From: Thermatribacter velox
Lineage (GTDB): Bacteria > Atribacterota > Atribacteria > Atribacterales > Thermatribacteraceae
Assembly (NCBI RefSeq): GCF_038396615.1
Contig: NZ_CP121689.1
Coordinates: 818,001-882,000 of the forward strand
DNA: 64,000 nucleotides
Direction: 5' to 3'
Shown piece by piece: positions 26,516 to 35,337 of the stretch. Position 1 is the first letter of the stretch. Each line of letters opens with the position of its first letter. The notes beneath the pieces are model-generated. The model had not been told where the DNA came from, made no database searches, and saw nothing but the letters and a program-made list of their open reading frames with translations. Both the position numbers and the translations under genes were made by a program.

Positions 26516-27849
26516 GTATCGATAGAATACCTCCTCACAGTAAGGAGGCCGAGCAGGCTACGTTGGGCTCGGCCTTACTGGACAAAGAAGCTCTTTTAAG
26601 AGTTCTCGAGATTCTCAAGCCAGAGGATTTTTATTTTGAAAATCATCGTTTGATTTTTGAAAGCATCTGGGAACTATTTAGTGAGAACCAACCCTGTGAC
26701 ATCGTCACCCTCACCGAAAAACTTCGACAAAAGAACCAGCTGGAACGGGCGGGGGGTATAGAATACATCACCCTTTTAGCGAGTTCTGTTCCTACCGCTG
26801 CTAATGTTGAATATTACGCGCGCATTGTTGAAGAAAAAGCTTTAGTCCGTTCTTTAATACAGCTTTGTAATCGCATCGTGAAGGAAAGCTATGAAGGAGA
26901 AGAAGATGCAAACGTCCTTTTAGACCGGGCACAGCAGATGATTCTTCAACTTTCCCAGAGAAAGATTCGCTACGACTTTGTGCCACTTAAGGAAATCATT
27001 AATCAGGCCTTTGACCGTATAGAAGAACTCTATCGACGGGATGAGCATGTTATTGGCATACCTTCCGGATTTGTGGACCTCGACGCCCTGACCACCGGCT
27101 TTCACCCTTCTGACTTTATTGTGGTTGCAGCAAGGCCTGGTATGGGTAAAACCAGCTTTTGCCTGAACATTGCCCAGCACGTGGGTATCCACGCCAAAAT
27201 ACCGGTGGCCATTTTCAGTCTTGAGATGTCGCGGGACCAGATAGCACAGCGTATGCTGTGCAGCGAAGCACGCATAAGTGCAAGCCGGGTGCGTAGAGGC
27301 CTGATAACTGAGAAAGACTGGCCGGAGCTGGCTCATGCTGCAGGAAGGCTTGCCGAAGCCCTCATATTTGTGGATGACAGCCCGAACATTTCGGTTATGG
27401 AAATCCGTGCCAAGGCGAGACGGCTCAAAGCCGAGAAAAACCTGGGCTTGATCATTGTTGATTACCTGCAACTTATGAGAGGATATGGGCGCTCTGAAAA
27501 CCGTCAACAGGAAATCTCGGAGATTTCTCGCTCGCTTAAAGGATTAGCTCGTGAATTGAATTTGCCGGTGATTGCAGTATCCCAGCTCAGTAGAGCAGTG
27601 GAACAACGCACTCCCAAAAGGCCTCAGCTCTCCGATTTGCGGGAAAGCGGTGCTATAGAACAGGATGCTGATTTGGTTATCTTCATATACCGCGAGGAGT
27701 ATTACAATCGCAACACCCCCAAAAAAGGTATTGCAGAAATCATTATTGCCAAGCAGCGCAATGGACCGGTGGGCACGGTGGAGCTTGCCTTTCTCGAGGA
27801 TTGTACGCGCTTTGAAAACCTCTCCAAAAGAGCAGAGCCAGGTTTTTGA
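26512..27849 (+). CDS. dnaB: Replicative DNA helicase DnaB (apparent CTG start)
   Basis: 445-residue hexameric replicative helicase. The N-terminal domain begins RIPPHSKEAEQATLGSALLD. The RecA-like domain has Walker A ARPGMGKTSFCL, Walker B LIIVDYLQLM, and SQLSRAVEQR plus LRESGAIEQDAD. No ATG, GTG or TTG exists between the in-frame TGA at 26506 and the TTG at 26563, and that TTG would delete conserved residues. A CTG at 26512 lies 7 bases after GGGAGAGG and overlaps the L9 stop (CTGA), so initiation at CTG (or an ATC/ATA nearby) is inferred. Confidence 0.93.
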   Translation: MSIDRIPPHSKEAEQATLGSALLDKEALLRVLEILKPEDFYFENHRLIFESIWELFSENQPCDIVTLTEKLRQKNQLERAGGIEYITLLASSVPTAANVEYYARIVEEKALVRSLIQLCNRIVKESYEGEEDANVLLDRAQQMILQLSQRKIRYDFVPLKEIINQAFDRIEELYRRDEHVIGIPSGFVDLDALTTGFHPSDFIVVAARPGMGKTSFCLNIAQHVGIHAKIPVAIFSLEMSRDQIAQRMLCSEARISASRVRRGLITEKDWPELAHAAGRLAEALIFVDDSPNISVMEIRAKARRLKAEKNLGLIIVDYLQLMRGYGRSENRQQEISEISRSLKGLARELNLPVIAVSQLSRAVEQRTPKRPQLSDLRESGAIEQDADLVIFIYREEYYNRNTPKKGIAEIIIAKQRNGPVGTVELAFLEDCTRFENLSKRAEPGF

Positions 27850-27868
27850 AGGTTGGGTAGAAGATTCG

Positions 27869-27898
27869 TTGACACTGTTTCTTGAAGGATGGTATTAT
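27869..27898 (+). promoter_or_regulatory. Promoter of the polar amino-acid ABC transporter
   Basis: TTGACA (27869-27874), 18-base spacer, TATTAT (27893-27898). It lies 20 bases past dnaB and about 27 bases before the inferred GTG start at 27925. Confidence 0.75.
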
Positions 27899-27924
27899 TT
27901 TCGAAAACAAAGGAGGCGGTGTTT

Positions 27925-28689
27925 GTGAAGAGATTTTTAGTTTGTTTATTGGTACTGGTTATGACACTTTTTGCTTTTGGGTTTGCCTTTGCTTCAACCC
28001 TTGATGAAATCAAGGCCAGGGGTCAACTGATCATTGGCACTGACGCAACGTATCCCCCAATGGAATTTCATGACGAAAACGGTGAAATCGTGGGTTTTGA
28101 TATTGACCTGGGCAGGGCTATAGCCGAAGAGTTGGGAGTTGAGGCTGTTTTTGTGGATACTGCTTGGGATGGCATTTTCCCTGCTCTGGATGCCAAAAAA
28201 TTCGACGTCATCATTTCTTCAACCTCCATCACCGAAGAGAGGTTAAAGTCCAAAGAGATGAGCGATCCCTATTATGTTACCTCTCAAGCCATTGCTGTGT
28301 TGAAGGATAACGATTCTATTAAAGGCCCAGAAGACCTGGTTGGCAAGGTGGTTGCTGTGCAAATCGGCACCACTGGCGACCTTGCGGTTTCCGAAATTGA
28401 AGGGGTAACTGTAAAGCGTTTTGACACCATTGACAAGGCTTACATGGAGGTTTTGAATGGAAGAGCCGATGCAGTGGTGAACGACCTTTCTGAAGTTGCT
28501 TACCGGATGCGCATGCTTCCTCAAATGAAAATAGCAGGAACTTTCCGTGAAGGTGAGGACCGCTACGGAGTTACTATGCGTAAAGGGGATGTCGAGCTTT
28601 TGCAGGCCATCAATGAAGCGCTGCGCAAGATTAAAGAATCTGGTAAATATGACGAGATATACAATAAGTGGTTTGGTAGCAATCAATAA
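27925..28689 (+). CDS. Polar amino-acid ABC transporter, periplasmic binding protein
   Basis: 254-residue type-2 solute-binding protein (SBP_bac_3). Signal peptide about 1-23 ending FGFAFA with no lipobox Cys, so it is probably secreted or periplasmic. GTDATYPPMEFHDENGEIVGFDIDL is the amino-acid-pocket signature, with R/D ligands further on (SSTSITEERL, GTTGDLAVSEI). An ATG lies 36 bases upstream, but AAAGGAGG precedes the GTG at 27925 and gives a clean signal peptide. It leads the operon with a permease and an ATPase. Confidence 0.92.
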   Translation: MKRFLVCLLVLVMTLFAFGFAFASTLDEIKARGQLIIGTDATYPPMEFHDENGEIVGFDIDLGRAIAEELGVEAVFVDTAWDGIFPALDAKKFDVIISSTSITEERLKSKEMSDPYYVTSQAIAVLKDNDSIKGPEDLVGKVVAVQIGTTGDLAVSEIEGVTVKRFDTIDKAYMEVLNGRADAVVNDLSEVAYRMRMLPQMKIAGTFREGEDRYGVTMRKGDVELLQAINEALRKIKESGKYDEIYNKWFGSNQ

Positions 28690-28711
28690 AATTTTCAGGA
28701 GGAAGTAAGGT

Positions 28712-29368
28712 TTGCACTTTGACTTTGCAGCCCTTTTCCGTGCTTTTCCTGCTCTTTTAATTGGAGCCTCAATGACTCTGAGGGTTACTGCGTTTTCCAT
28801 TGCCCTGGGGTTGGTGATAGGCATTCTGGCAGGGTTGGGTCGGGTTTGGCCCAACCCTGTTCTTCGTCTTATTTCTTCGGCTTATATCGAACTTATCCGG
28901 GGTACTCCCCTTCTGGTGCAGATATTCATTGTGTATTTTGCTCTTCCTTCGCTGGGTCTTAACCTGGACCCTTTTGTTGCTGGAATTATTGCGATGGGTA
29001 TCAACAGTGGTGCTTATGTGGGCGAAATTGTGCGGGGAGGTATTGAATCCATTGCCCAGGGACAGATGGAAGCTGCCCGTTCCTTGGGTATGACCTGGGG
29101 GCAGGCCATGCGCTACGTGATTCTTCCTCAAGCTTTCGTGCGTATTTTGCCTCCTCTGGGCAATGAATTCATTGCGCTTTTAAAAGATTCTTCGCTGGTT
29201 TCCACCATTGCCATTGCCGAACTCACCCGTACTGGTCAGATTATCATTACCAGAACTTTTAAATCCTTCGAAATCTGGACGGGAGTGGCTTTGTTCTACT
29301 TTTTAATGACCTATGCGATTTCCAAAGTGGTGAAATACTCGGAAAAGAGGCTCCAGTACAATGAGTGA
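28712..29368 (+). CDS. Polar amino-acid ABC transporter permease
   Basis: 218-residue HisM/GlnP-type permease with five membrane segments. The EAA loop is [37 protein letters not shown] start follows AGGAGGAAGTAAGG. It overlaps the ATPase gene by 8 bases. Confidence 0.94.
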   Translation: MHFDFAALFRAFPALLIGASMTLRVTAFSIALGLVIGILAGLGRVWPNPVLRLISSAYIELIRGTPLLVQIFIVYFALPSLGLNLDPFVAGIIAMGINSGAYVGEIVRGGIESIAQGQMEAARSLGMTWGQAMRYVILPQAFVRILPPLGNEFIALLKDSSLVSTIAIAELTRTGQIIITRTFKSFEIWTGVALFYFLMTYAISKVVKYSEKRLQYNE

Positions 29369-30101
29369 GTGGGTCATCGAGGTTGAGAGTCTTAACAAGT
29401 ATTTTGGGAAACACCATGTTTTAAAAGATATTGACTTCAGAGTTCGCTTTGGAGAAGTAGTAGCGATTATCGGGGCCTCTGGTTCTGGTAAGAGTACTCT
29501 CCTGCGCTGCCTGAACGGTCTGGAGCCGATACAGAGCGGCAGAGTGCTGGTGGATGGTGTGGATATTCACCAGAACGGAGTGGACCTGAATAAAGTCAGG
29601 CAGTCCATCGGGATGATTTTTCAGAATTTTAACCTTTTTCCTCACATGACGGTCCTCCAGAATATCACACTGGCCCCGGTCAAGGTGAAAAAAATACCTC
29701 TTCAGGAGGCTCAGAAAATAGCCCGAAACTTTCTCCAGAAGGTGGGTTTGCTCGACAAACAGGACGCTTATCCCTGGCAGCTTTCGGGAGGCCAAAAGCA
29801 GCGAGTGGCCATTGCTCGTTCTCTGGCGATGAACCCCAAGGTTATGATGTTCGACGAGCCCACCTCAGCGCTGGATCCAGAGACAGTCAAAGACGTTTTA
29901 GAAGTTATGAAGGAGCTGGCGCAGGAGGGAATGACCATGATTGTGGTGACCCATGAGATGGGCTTTGCCAAGGAGGTTGCTGACCGAGTTGTGTATATTG
30001 ACGATGGTAAGATTATAGAAGAGGGTACTCCAGAAGAAATTTTTTACAACCCCCGCAACGAACGCACCAGAGCTTTTTTGAGTAAAGTAATCAACATTTG
30101 A
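29361..30101 (+). CDS. glnQ: Polar amino-acid ABC transporter ATP-binding protein (GlnQ-like)
   Basis: 246-residue ATPase. Walker [17 protein letters not shown]-loop [15 protein letters not shown], signature [16 protein letters not shown], Walker [15 protein letters not shown], and H-loop [14 protein letters not shown]. The substrate class follows from the upstream binding protein; the exact amino acid is not predictable by eye. Confidence 0.95.
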   Translation: MSEWVIEVESLNKYFGKHHVLKDIDFRVRFGEVVAIIGASGSGKSTLLRCLNGLEPIQSGRVLVDGVDIHQNGVDLNKVRQSIGMIFQNFNLFPHMTVLQNITLAPVKVKKIPLQEAQKIARNFLQKVGLLDKQDAYPWQLSGGQKQRVAIARSLAMNPKVMMFDEPTSALDPETVKDVLEVMKELAQEGMTMIVVTHEMGFAKEVADRVVYIDDGKIIEEGTPEEIFYNPRNERTRAFLSKVINI

Positions 30102-30113
30102 AGGAGGAGCAGT

Positions 30114-31412
30114 ATGGAGGAAAAGAGGACCAGGGTTAACATCGGTATTATTGGTTTTGGGACTGTAGGTTCCGGCACGGTCAAGGTTCTCTGGGAACAG
30201 AAGTTCGAGATAGAAAGAGCACTTGGTGTGACTGTTGAAGTGGTAAAAATCGTTGATAAAGACTGGATTAGAAGCCGTTCCATTGTAATTCCTCCCTCGC
30301 TGCGCGGTGAAGACCCTGCTGAAATCTTGAACGACGATTCCATTGACATTGTGGTGGAAGCGATAGGAGGCCTGGAGCCAGCTTTTAGCATTGTAAAAGA
30401 GGCTCTGGAACGGGGTAAAACTGTGGTGACTCCAAACAAGGAACTTATTGCCAAAAAGGGAAAGGAACTCCTGCAAGTGGCCTTGCAAAGCGGTAGTGAG
30501 CTTTTCTTTGAAGGCTCGGTGGGCGGGGGTATTCCCATAATTCATGCCCTTAAGGAACAGCTTCTGGGAGATGACATTGAGGAAATTTTTGGTATCGTCA
30601 ACGGCACCACCAATTTTATTCTTTCTGAAATGTCCTTGAAGGGTGTGTCCTACCAGGAAGCGCTTAGAGAAGCACAGAGGCTTGGTTATGCAGAACCAGT
30701 ACCCACCATGGATGTGGAGGGTTTTGACGCTGCGTACAAAATTGCTATTCTCGCTTCGCTTTCTTTTCGTACCCAGGTGGATGTTGACCAGGTGTACAGG
30801 GAAGGTATTACCGCTTTACTGCCTCAAGATATTGATTTCGCGCGGGAACTTGGTTACGTTATAAAACTTCTGGCTATCGCTAAAAAAGATAAAAATCAGC
30901 TTGAATTGAGAGTGCATCCGGTGCTTCTGCCTTCCTGGCACTCTTTAGCTTCGGTAAATGGCGTTGAGAATGCCATCTTTGTGAAGTCAAGAACTCGCAA
31001 TTTGACCTTTATAGGTCCAGGTGCTGGTGGAGAAGCTACGGGTAGTGCCATCGTGGGTGATATAATAGAGGCGATAAGAAACTTGAAGTACTCCTGCCGG
31101 GGGAGAGCGGGGTATAACTTCACTGCTAATTTTCCGGTTAAGCCTATGAAAGAGGTCGTTAACCAGTATTGTGTGAGGATACTGGCTTATGACCGCCCTG
31201 GTGTTCTGGGGAAAATAGCTGCTGAGTTTGGGGCTTGTGGAGTAAGTCTTTCGGCGGTGAAGCAACCGGTGAGCGTTCCTGACCAGCTTACCCACATTTA
31301 CTTTTTAACTCACCATACTCCGGAAAGCCAGTTGCAGCTTGCTCTGGAGCATATCCGTAAACTTTCGGTGGTAAGTGATGCTTTTGCTATCCGTGTTGAA
31401 AGCGGTTCTTGA
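30114..31412 (+). CDS. hom: Homoserine dehydrogenase (with ACT domain)
   Basis: 432-residue enzyme reducing aspartate semialdehyde to homoserine for Thr/Met synthesis. NAD(P)-binding GFGTVGSGT, the VVTPNKELIAKKG segment, the catalytic GSVGGGIPIIHALKE, NGTTNFILSEM and DVEGFDAAYKIAILASL are all present. A C-terminal ACT regulatory domain starts near residue 355 (RILAYDRPGVLGKIAAEF). It sits 12 bases after the ABC ATPase and may be co-transcribed. Confidence 0.96.
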   Translation: MEEKRTRVNIGIIGFGTVGSGTVKVLWEQKFEIERALGVTVEVVKIVDKDWIRSRSIVIPPSLRGEDPAEILNDDSIDIVVEAIGGLEPAFSIVKEALERGKTVVTPNKELIAKKGKELLQVALQSGSELFFEGSVGGGIPIIHALKEQLLGDDIEEIFGIVNGTTNFILSEMSLKGVSYQEALREAQRLGYAEPVPTMDVEGFDAAYKIAILASLSFRTQVDVDQVYREGITALLPQDIDFARELGYVIKLLAIAKKDKNQLELRVHPVLLPSWHSLASVNGVENAIFVKSRTRNLTFIGPGAGGEATGSAIVGDIIEAIRNLKYSCRGRAGYNFTANFPVKPMKEVVNQYCVRILAYDRPGVLGKIAAEFGACGVSLSAVKQPVSVPDQLTHIYFLTHHTPESQLQLALEHIRKLSVVSDAFAIRVESGS

Positions 31413-31426
31413 GGAGGGTTTAAAGT

Positions 31427-31741
31427 TTGGATGGAGAAAAGCTGACCACTTCTCTTTACTGTTTGCAATGCCAGGAAGAAGTGGAGCATGAAATAATTTA
31501 CCGGGCGGGCATTGTGCAGTCCATCATATGTAAAAAATGTGGTCTGGAAATCGGATTCGATAAGAAAAAGTTGCTGGCTCTTTATGGAGAAGAACTGGTG
31601 GAAAGAGTGCTTACCAAACCCAGGCGCTTGAGCGAAGAATATGAAAAGGACCTGACCGAATTCCTGAAAAATCTTCCCTTGCGGATTCTGACCAAGCCCT
31701 ATCGTATGCTCAAGGAACTTGAGTCCTTTAGAGATTCCTAA
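31427..31741 (+). CDS. Zinc-ribbon 'bh protein' family, function unknown
   Basis: 104 residues with an N-terminal two-CxxC ribbon (SLYCLQCQEEVEHE...IICKKCGLEIGFD). The rest is helical and charged (RRLSEEYEKDLTEFLKNLP). It matches the small family annotated as bh protein in Clostridia-like genomes, whose role is unknown. The TTG start follows GAGGAGG, 14 bases after hom. Confidence 0.65.
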   Translation: MDGEKLTTSLYCLQCQEEVEHEIIYRAGIVQSIICKKCGLEIGFDKKKLLALYGEELVERVLTKPRRLSEEYEKDLTEFLKNLPLRILTKPYRMLKELESFRDS

Positions 31742-31768
31742 CCACTTACTCAGATATTTCCGGCACTC

Positions 31769-32107
31769 CTAATTGACTTCCTGGGTAACCACTGGTAGCA
31801 CTTTTTCCTTAATCCAGAGAGTTACCCTTTCCATTTCTTGGGCTGAGATGGGGTGGTTGGTTTCAATCACCATTCCCAGTTTTTCGGAAAGCTGCACCTG
31901 TTCAAGGTGAGGAGAAGGGTATTCACCACCCCAGCCAGCAAGATGTGACCACCGTTTTCCCAGTATTTCTACAAACCTTACCGCTATGCCATAGCGCTCT
32001 TTCAGGGCTCTGGCCAGGTATTCAAGTTTGGCAACCAAGCCGTCAATATTCTGAAGTTCTCTTTCTACTTCCCGAACCCAGTGGTCAAATTCGAAGATCA
32101 CGCTCAC
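31769..32107 (-). CDS. Conserved-looking hypothetical protein coupled to hydG
   Basis: 112 residues from a GTG at 32107 (a second GTG lies at 32101); the longer open frame runs back inside hydG and is not credible. Soluble, mixed alpha/beta look: VIFEFDHWVREVERELQN, ALKERYGIAVRFVEILGKRWSHLAGWGGEY, and a C-terminal helix RVTLWIKEKVLPVV. It has no Cys and no recognisable motif. It overlaps the 3' end of hydG by 23 bases, so it is probably translated together with HydG and may serve H-cluster assembly, but I do not recognise the family. Confidence 0.6.
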   Translation of the reverse strand: MSVIFEFDHWVREVERELQNIDGLVAKLEYLARALKERYGIAVRFVEILGKRWSHLAGWGGEYPSPHLEQVQLSEKLGMVIETNHPISAQEMERVTLWIKEKVLPVVTQEVN

Positions 32108-33575
32108 CTTTTTCAATCCTTTGCAGGTATTCCTCGACGATAGCCCTGGTTTGGGGTTCGATTTCTGGTAGCTTTTTGGAAATAAGTTCTTCTCCAACCT
32201 TTCTCGTTTCCGGGGAAGCATAGTCCATCAGATATTCCTTAAAGGTTAAAATGGCGTTGGGCATGCAAAAAAGATGGACCTTCCCCTTTTTGGCAATGTC
32301 CATGAAATATCTTCCCGTCCGTCCGCAGCGATAACCTGCTGTGCAGAAAGAGGTCAGGTATCCAAGTTCAGCAAATTCTCGGATTACTTCATCGAGCGAA
32401 CGGGGGTCTCCAATCATGAACTGTTGTCTTTCCAGCTCCTGTTCCTGATAGCGGTCGCTGTAAGCACCTATGCCTATCTTGGTCGAGGCATCGGTTTGGG
32501 TGCATCCCACCTGGAGCACTTCTCTGCGGATATGCGCCGGCTCACGTGCAGTAATGATGAGACCCGTATAGGGAACTGAGAGACGAAGCACCGCTACCAG
32601 CCTTTTGAAGTCACGGTCGTTTACTTTATAGCGGGTTTCCTGGATAAAGGGGGTGTTCACTGCCGGCTCTAATCTGGGGAAAGATATGGTATGCGGACCC
32701 ACTCCGTCGAAATGTTTTTCAAGGTCTATGGTGTGGTAGAGAAGACCCATTACCTCAAATTTCCAGTCGTACAGTCCAAACAGAGCACCTATGGCCACAT
32801 CGTCTATGCCCGCTTCCTGAGCGCGATGTAAAGCGTAAAGTCTCCATCGGTAGTTGGCCTTGATTCCCTGGGGATGCACCTTGCGATAGGTTTCGTGGTG
32901 GTAGGTTTCCTGGAATACCTGAAAAGTACCAATTCCCACCTCTTTGAGGACTTTGAGTCTGCTTATATCCATGGGGGCAGCATTGACGTTGACCCGGCGA
33001 ATTTCACCGTTACCCACTCGAGTTTCATACACGGCTTCGATGGTACTTTTTATGTAGTCTATGTCAGAGAGTGGATGCTCTCCGTAGACCATGATGAGCC
33101 TTTTATGTCCCAAGGATACCAAAACCTCGGCTTCCTTTCTCACTTCTTCAATGGTCAGGCGACGCCTTTTCTGACGGTCATTATCTTTTCTGAAACCGCA
33201 GTAAAGGCAGTTGTTCACACAATAGTTGCTGCAGTAAAGCGGCGCAAAGGTTACAATGCGGTCTCCATAGACTTTTTTCTTAACCAAAGCTGCGGTGCTA
33301 AAAATTTCTTCCCACAGTTCTTCATCTTCCACGTTCAAAAGAGTAGCTGTTTCTTCAGGTTCCAAACGCTCCAAGCTCAGGGATTTTGCAAGTATTTCCC
33401 TTACTTTTGTCGGCTCAGGATTGCGATTGGCATTGAGCAATTCTTCAATACGCTCATCGTTTATGAAGTCCTGACCCTTTTCAAGGTAGCGGTCTATTTC
33501 GTCTTCCTTGATTACTTCTCGCATCCACTCCTCAATGTTGAGTCTTCTGGTTTGCAAAGTTGCCTCGCTTTTCAT
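32085..33575 (-). CDS. hydG: [FeFe] hydrogenase maturase HydG (radical SAM tyrosine lyase)
   Basis: 496-residue maturase that cleaves tyrosine to give the CO and CN ligands of the H-cluster. The radical-SAM triad is in CVNNCLYCGF (CxxxCxxC). The HydG-specific C-terminal cluster motif FCTAGYRCGRTGRYFM separates it from ThiH. YGEHPLSDIDYIK and GIGAYSDRYQEQELERQQF follow family order. Two ATGs compete; AAAGGGGG directly abuts the one at 33581, so the ATG at 33575, six bases after it, is the likely start. It sits 29 kb from hydA, and HydE/HydF are not in this window. Confidence 0.95.
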   Translation of the reverse strand: MKSEATLQTRRLNIEEWMREVIKEDEIDRYLEKGQDFINDERIEELLNANRNPEPTKVREILAKSLSLERLEPEETATLLNVEDEELWEEIFSTAALVKKKVYGDRIVTFAPLYCSNYCVNNCLYCGFRKDNDRQKRRRLTIEEVRKEAEVLVSLGHKRLIMVYGEHPLSDIDYIKSTIEAVYETRVGNGEIRRVNVNAAPMDISRLKVLKEVGIGTFQVFQETYHHETYRKVHPQGIKANYRWRLYALHRAQEAGIDDVAIGALFGLYDWKFEVMGLLYHTIDLEKHFDGVGPHTISFPRLEPAVNTPFIQETRYKVNDRDFKRLVAVLRLSVPYTGLIITAREPAHIRREVLQVGCTQTDASTKIGIGAYSDRYQEQELERQQFMIGDPRSLDEVIREFAELGYLTSFCTAGYRCGRTGRYFMDIAKKGKVHLFCMPNAILTFKEYLMDYASPETRKVGEELISKKLPEIEPQTRAIVEEYLQRIEKGERDLRI

Positions 33576-33589
33576 GAGCATCCCCCTTT

Positions 33590-33628
33590 AAAAAAGTTGC
33601 CCGGCCTGCGAGAGCGCGCAAACCGGGC
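33590..33628 (-). terminator. Attenuator-like hairpin in the hydG leader
   Basis: On the minus strand, GCCCGGTTTGCG (33628-33617) pairs with CGCAGGCCGGGC (33610-33599): 12 pairs, two of them G-U, around a 6-base loop. AAC and then TTTTTT (33595-33590) follow. The U-tract ends three bases before the hydG ribosome site, so this is an intrinsic terminator shape within the leader, downstream of the promoter. Confidence 0.7.
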
Positions 33629-33719
33629 TTCATTTCTCTCACCCTTGGTTTCAGAGTTGCTCCTCACCGCAGGCGCAGCACTTTAAGTTCAACAACTTTT
33701 ATTTCCTTGTCCGATTTTA

Positions 33720-33779
33720 ATTATACCACAGGATTGGAGAATGATTTCACTTTTTTAGGAAAAAAAGCCGTGTTATAAT
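33720..33779. promoter_or_regulatory. Divergent extended -10 promoters for hydG (-) and the sensor kinase (+)
   Basis: Minus strand: TGG-TATAAT with TATAAT at 33725-33720, about 145 bases before hydG. Plus strand: TGT-TATAAT with TATAAT at 33774-33779, about 26 bases before the kinase start. Both have the TGn extension and poor -35 boxes. The 90-base leader of hydG between promoter and hairpin has no open reading frame I trust. Confidence 0.65.
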
Positions 33780-33804
33780 AATCCCCTAAAGGGAGGGGTT
33801 TTCT

Positions 33805-35337
33805 ATTAAGAGCAAAAAATGGGTTTTTTCTCCTCGAGAAAAAGAAATTCTGGATCGCATCTTGGAGCTGGCCATCGAGATGACTGGTTCAGAAAGTGGT
33901 TCTTTACTTCTCAAAGATGAGTCGGAACAACTCTATATTGCTGCTGGAAAAAATATTTTTCCAGAGCACCTGGGAAAGCGAGTTGATACCAGAGAAGCAA
34001 GTGTTTCGGCACTGGTTTCTGAGAGCGGACAGCCTCTAATCATAGACGATAGAGACCCTCAAAATTTGAGTCGTCGAAGGAGCCGTCTGCACTCCTCAAT
34101 TTCCCTGCCAGTTTCCTATGAGAATGGAGAGGTGGTGGGCGTTTTAAATCTCAACGCTGTATCACGGCGCTTCAGTGAGCGGGATATTCCTCGCCTGGAA
34201 GCACTGGCTGAGAGTATTGCCCTGCTTTTGCGGGAAAACTTCCTGCGCAATCAGCGAGAGAGCCGTATCGTTGCGCTTTCTGAAATCATCTCTCTTTTTG
34301 GCAGCGTGAGATGTTTTGAAAGTGCTGAGGAAGTGTTTGAAGGGTTGAGCAACTCGGTGAGGATGCTCACTGGCGCTTCGGAGATGGCTGTTTTTAAACT
34401 CTCAGCTCGACGCCCTTACCGGGTGTTCAGGGCCAACTGGCCAGCGGAACTCAGTTGGGGTAAGCTCGATAGTCTGCACCAACCGATAAAAGAAGTGCTG
34501 GACAAAAAGTTTCCAGGGCTTGTGAGGTTCAATGGTAGGGAATCACTTCTTTTGCCCATGGTTTCTGCTCATACGGATAAGTATGTCCTGGTGGTTTTCC
34601 TCAATGAAAAGCTTGACCTGCTGGACTTACTCATTCTTTCCATTGTCGCGACACTTGCTGTGTCCTGTCTCGATAATCTATACTTTTTGAAGACTACTGA
34701 GAAGTTTACTCGAGAAAGAGAAAGAAACCGCTTGGCCAGGGAATTGCACGATGGTTTAGCCCAGATTCTTGCTTCCTTGCAAATTTATTTTCATTTTCTG
34801 GAGGGAAAATTGCCGATGGAAGATGCTGCTACGCGTTTACTGGTAGAGAAAATAAAACTTTTGACTTCAGCAGGAATTGAGGAGTCGCGGTTCATTCTCT
34901 CTGAATTAAAAGGGAGCTTTGTTTCCAATAGGGAGCTTGAGTCCAGGCTTGAAGAAGTGGTACAAAAGTTTATCCCCCCACAGGTTAAGGTGCAAAAGGA
35001 GTTTCATCTGGGTTACGGTAAGATGCCTTTCTGGGTTTACAAGACCATTGTTTCCATAGTGCAGGAAGCGCTTTCTAACGTGCAGAGACATGCTCACGCT
35101 CGTGAAGCAAAGGTCATGGTTGGGGTGCGAGAAGATGGAAAACTTCATATTTCCATCGAAGACGATGGGGTTGGTTTTTCACCAAGTGAGGTGAGAAAAG
35201 CGACTGGAGAGCATTTTGGTCTTACTAACCTGAGAACTCGAGTGCGTCTCTTGAAAGGCAGGTTGCGTATTCTTTCCTCGCCGGGCAAAGGAACCAAAGT
35301 ACGGGCAACCATACCCCTTGAGGTGCTTCAAGGATGA
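33805..35337 (+). CDS. Soluble GAF-domain histidine kinase, NarX/DegS-like (apparent ATT start)
   Basis: 510-residue cytoplasmic sensor kinase. A GAF domain occupies about 15-160 (MTGSESGSLLLKDE...VVGVLNLNAVS) with a second sensory region after it. The HisKA_3 phospho-acceptor motif is RLARELHDGLAQILASLQ (His about 315), and the HATPase domain has EALSNVQRHAHA, DDGVGF and FGLTNLRTRVRLLKGRL. No membrane segments. No ATG, GTG or TTG is in frame before the TTG at 33862, which would remove the first helix; an ATT at 33805 lies 6 bases after GGGAGGGG. It overlaps its response regulator by 4 bases. Confidence 0.88.
   Translation: MKSKKWVFSPREKEILDRILELAIEMTGSESGSLLLKDESEQLYIAAGKNIFPEHLGKRVDTREASVSALVSESGQPLIIDDRDPQNLSRRRSRLHSSISLPVSYENGEVVGVLNLNAVSRRFSERDIPRLEALAESIALLLRENFLRNQRESRIVALSEIISLFGSVRCFESAEEVFEGLSNSVRMLTGASEMAVFKLSARRPYRVFRANWPAELSWGKLDSLHQPIKEVLDKKFPGLVRFNGRESLLLPMVSAHTDKYVLVVFLNEKLDLLDLLILSIVATLAVSCLDNLYFLKTTEKFTRERERNRLARELHDGLAQILASLQIYFHFLEGKLPMEDAATRLLVEKIKLLTSAGIEESRFILSELKGSFVSNRELESRLEEVVQKFIPPQVKVQKEFHLGYGKMPFWVYKTIVSIVQEALSNVQRHAHAREAKVMVGVREDGKLHISIEDDGVGFSPSEVRKATGEHFGLTNLRTRVRLLKGRLRILSSPGKGTKVRATIPLEVLQG

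Noticed and set aside
33590-33628. hydG leader hairpin as a plain terminator of an upstream gene
   Set aside because: The upstream gene is on the opposite strand, so nothing transcribed in this direction needs ending there except the hydG transcript itself.
32874-33686. 270-codon plus-strand frame opposite hydG
   Set aside because: Antisense to the radical-SAM and HydG-specific motifs; no family features.
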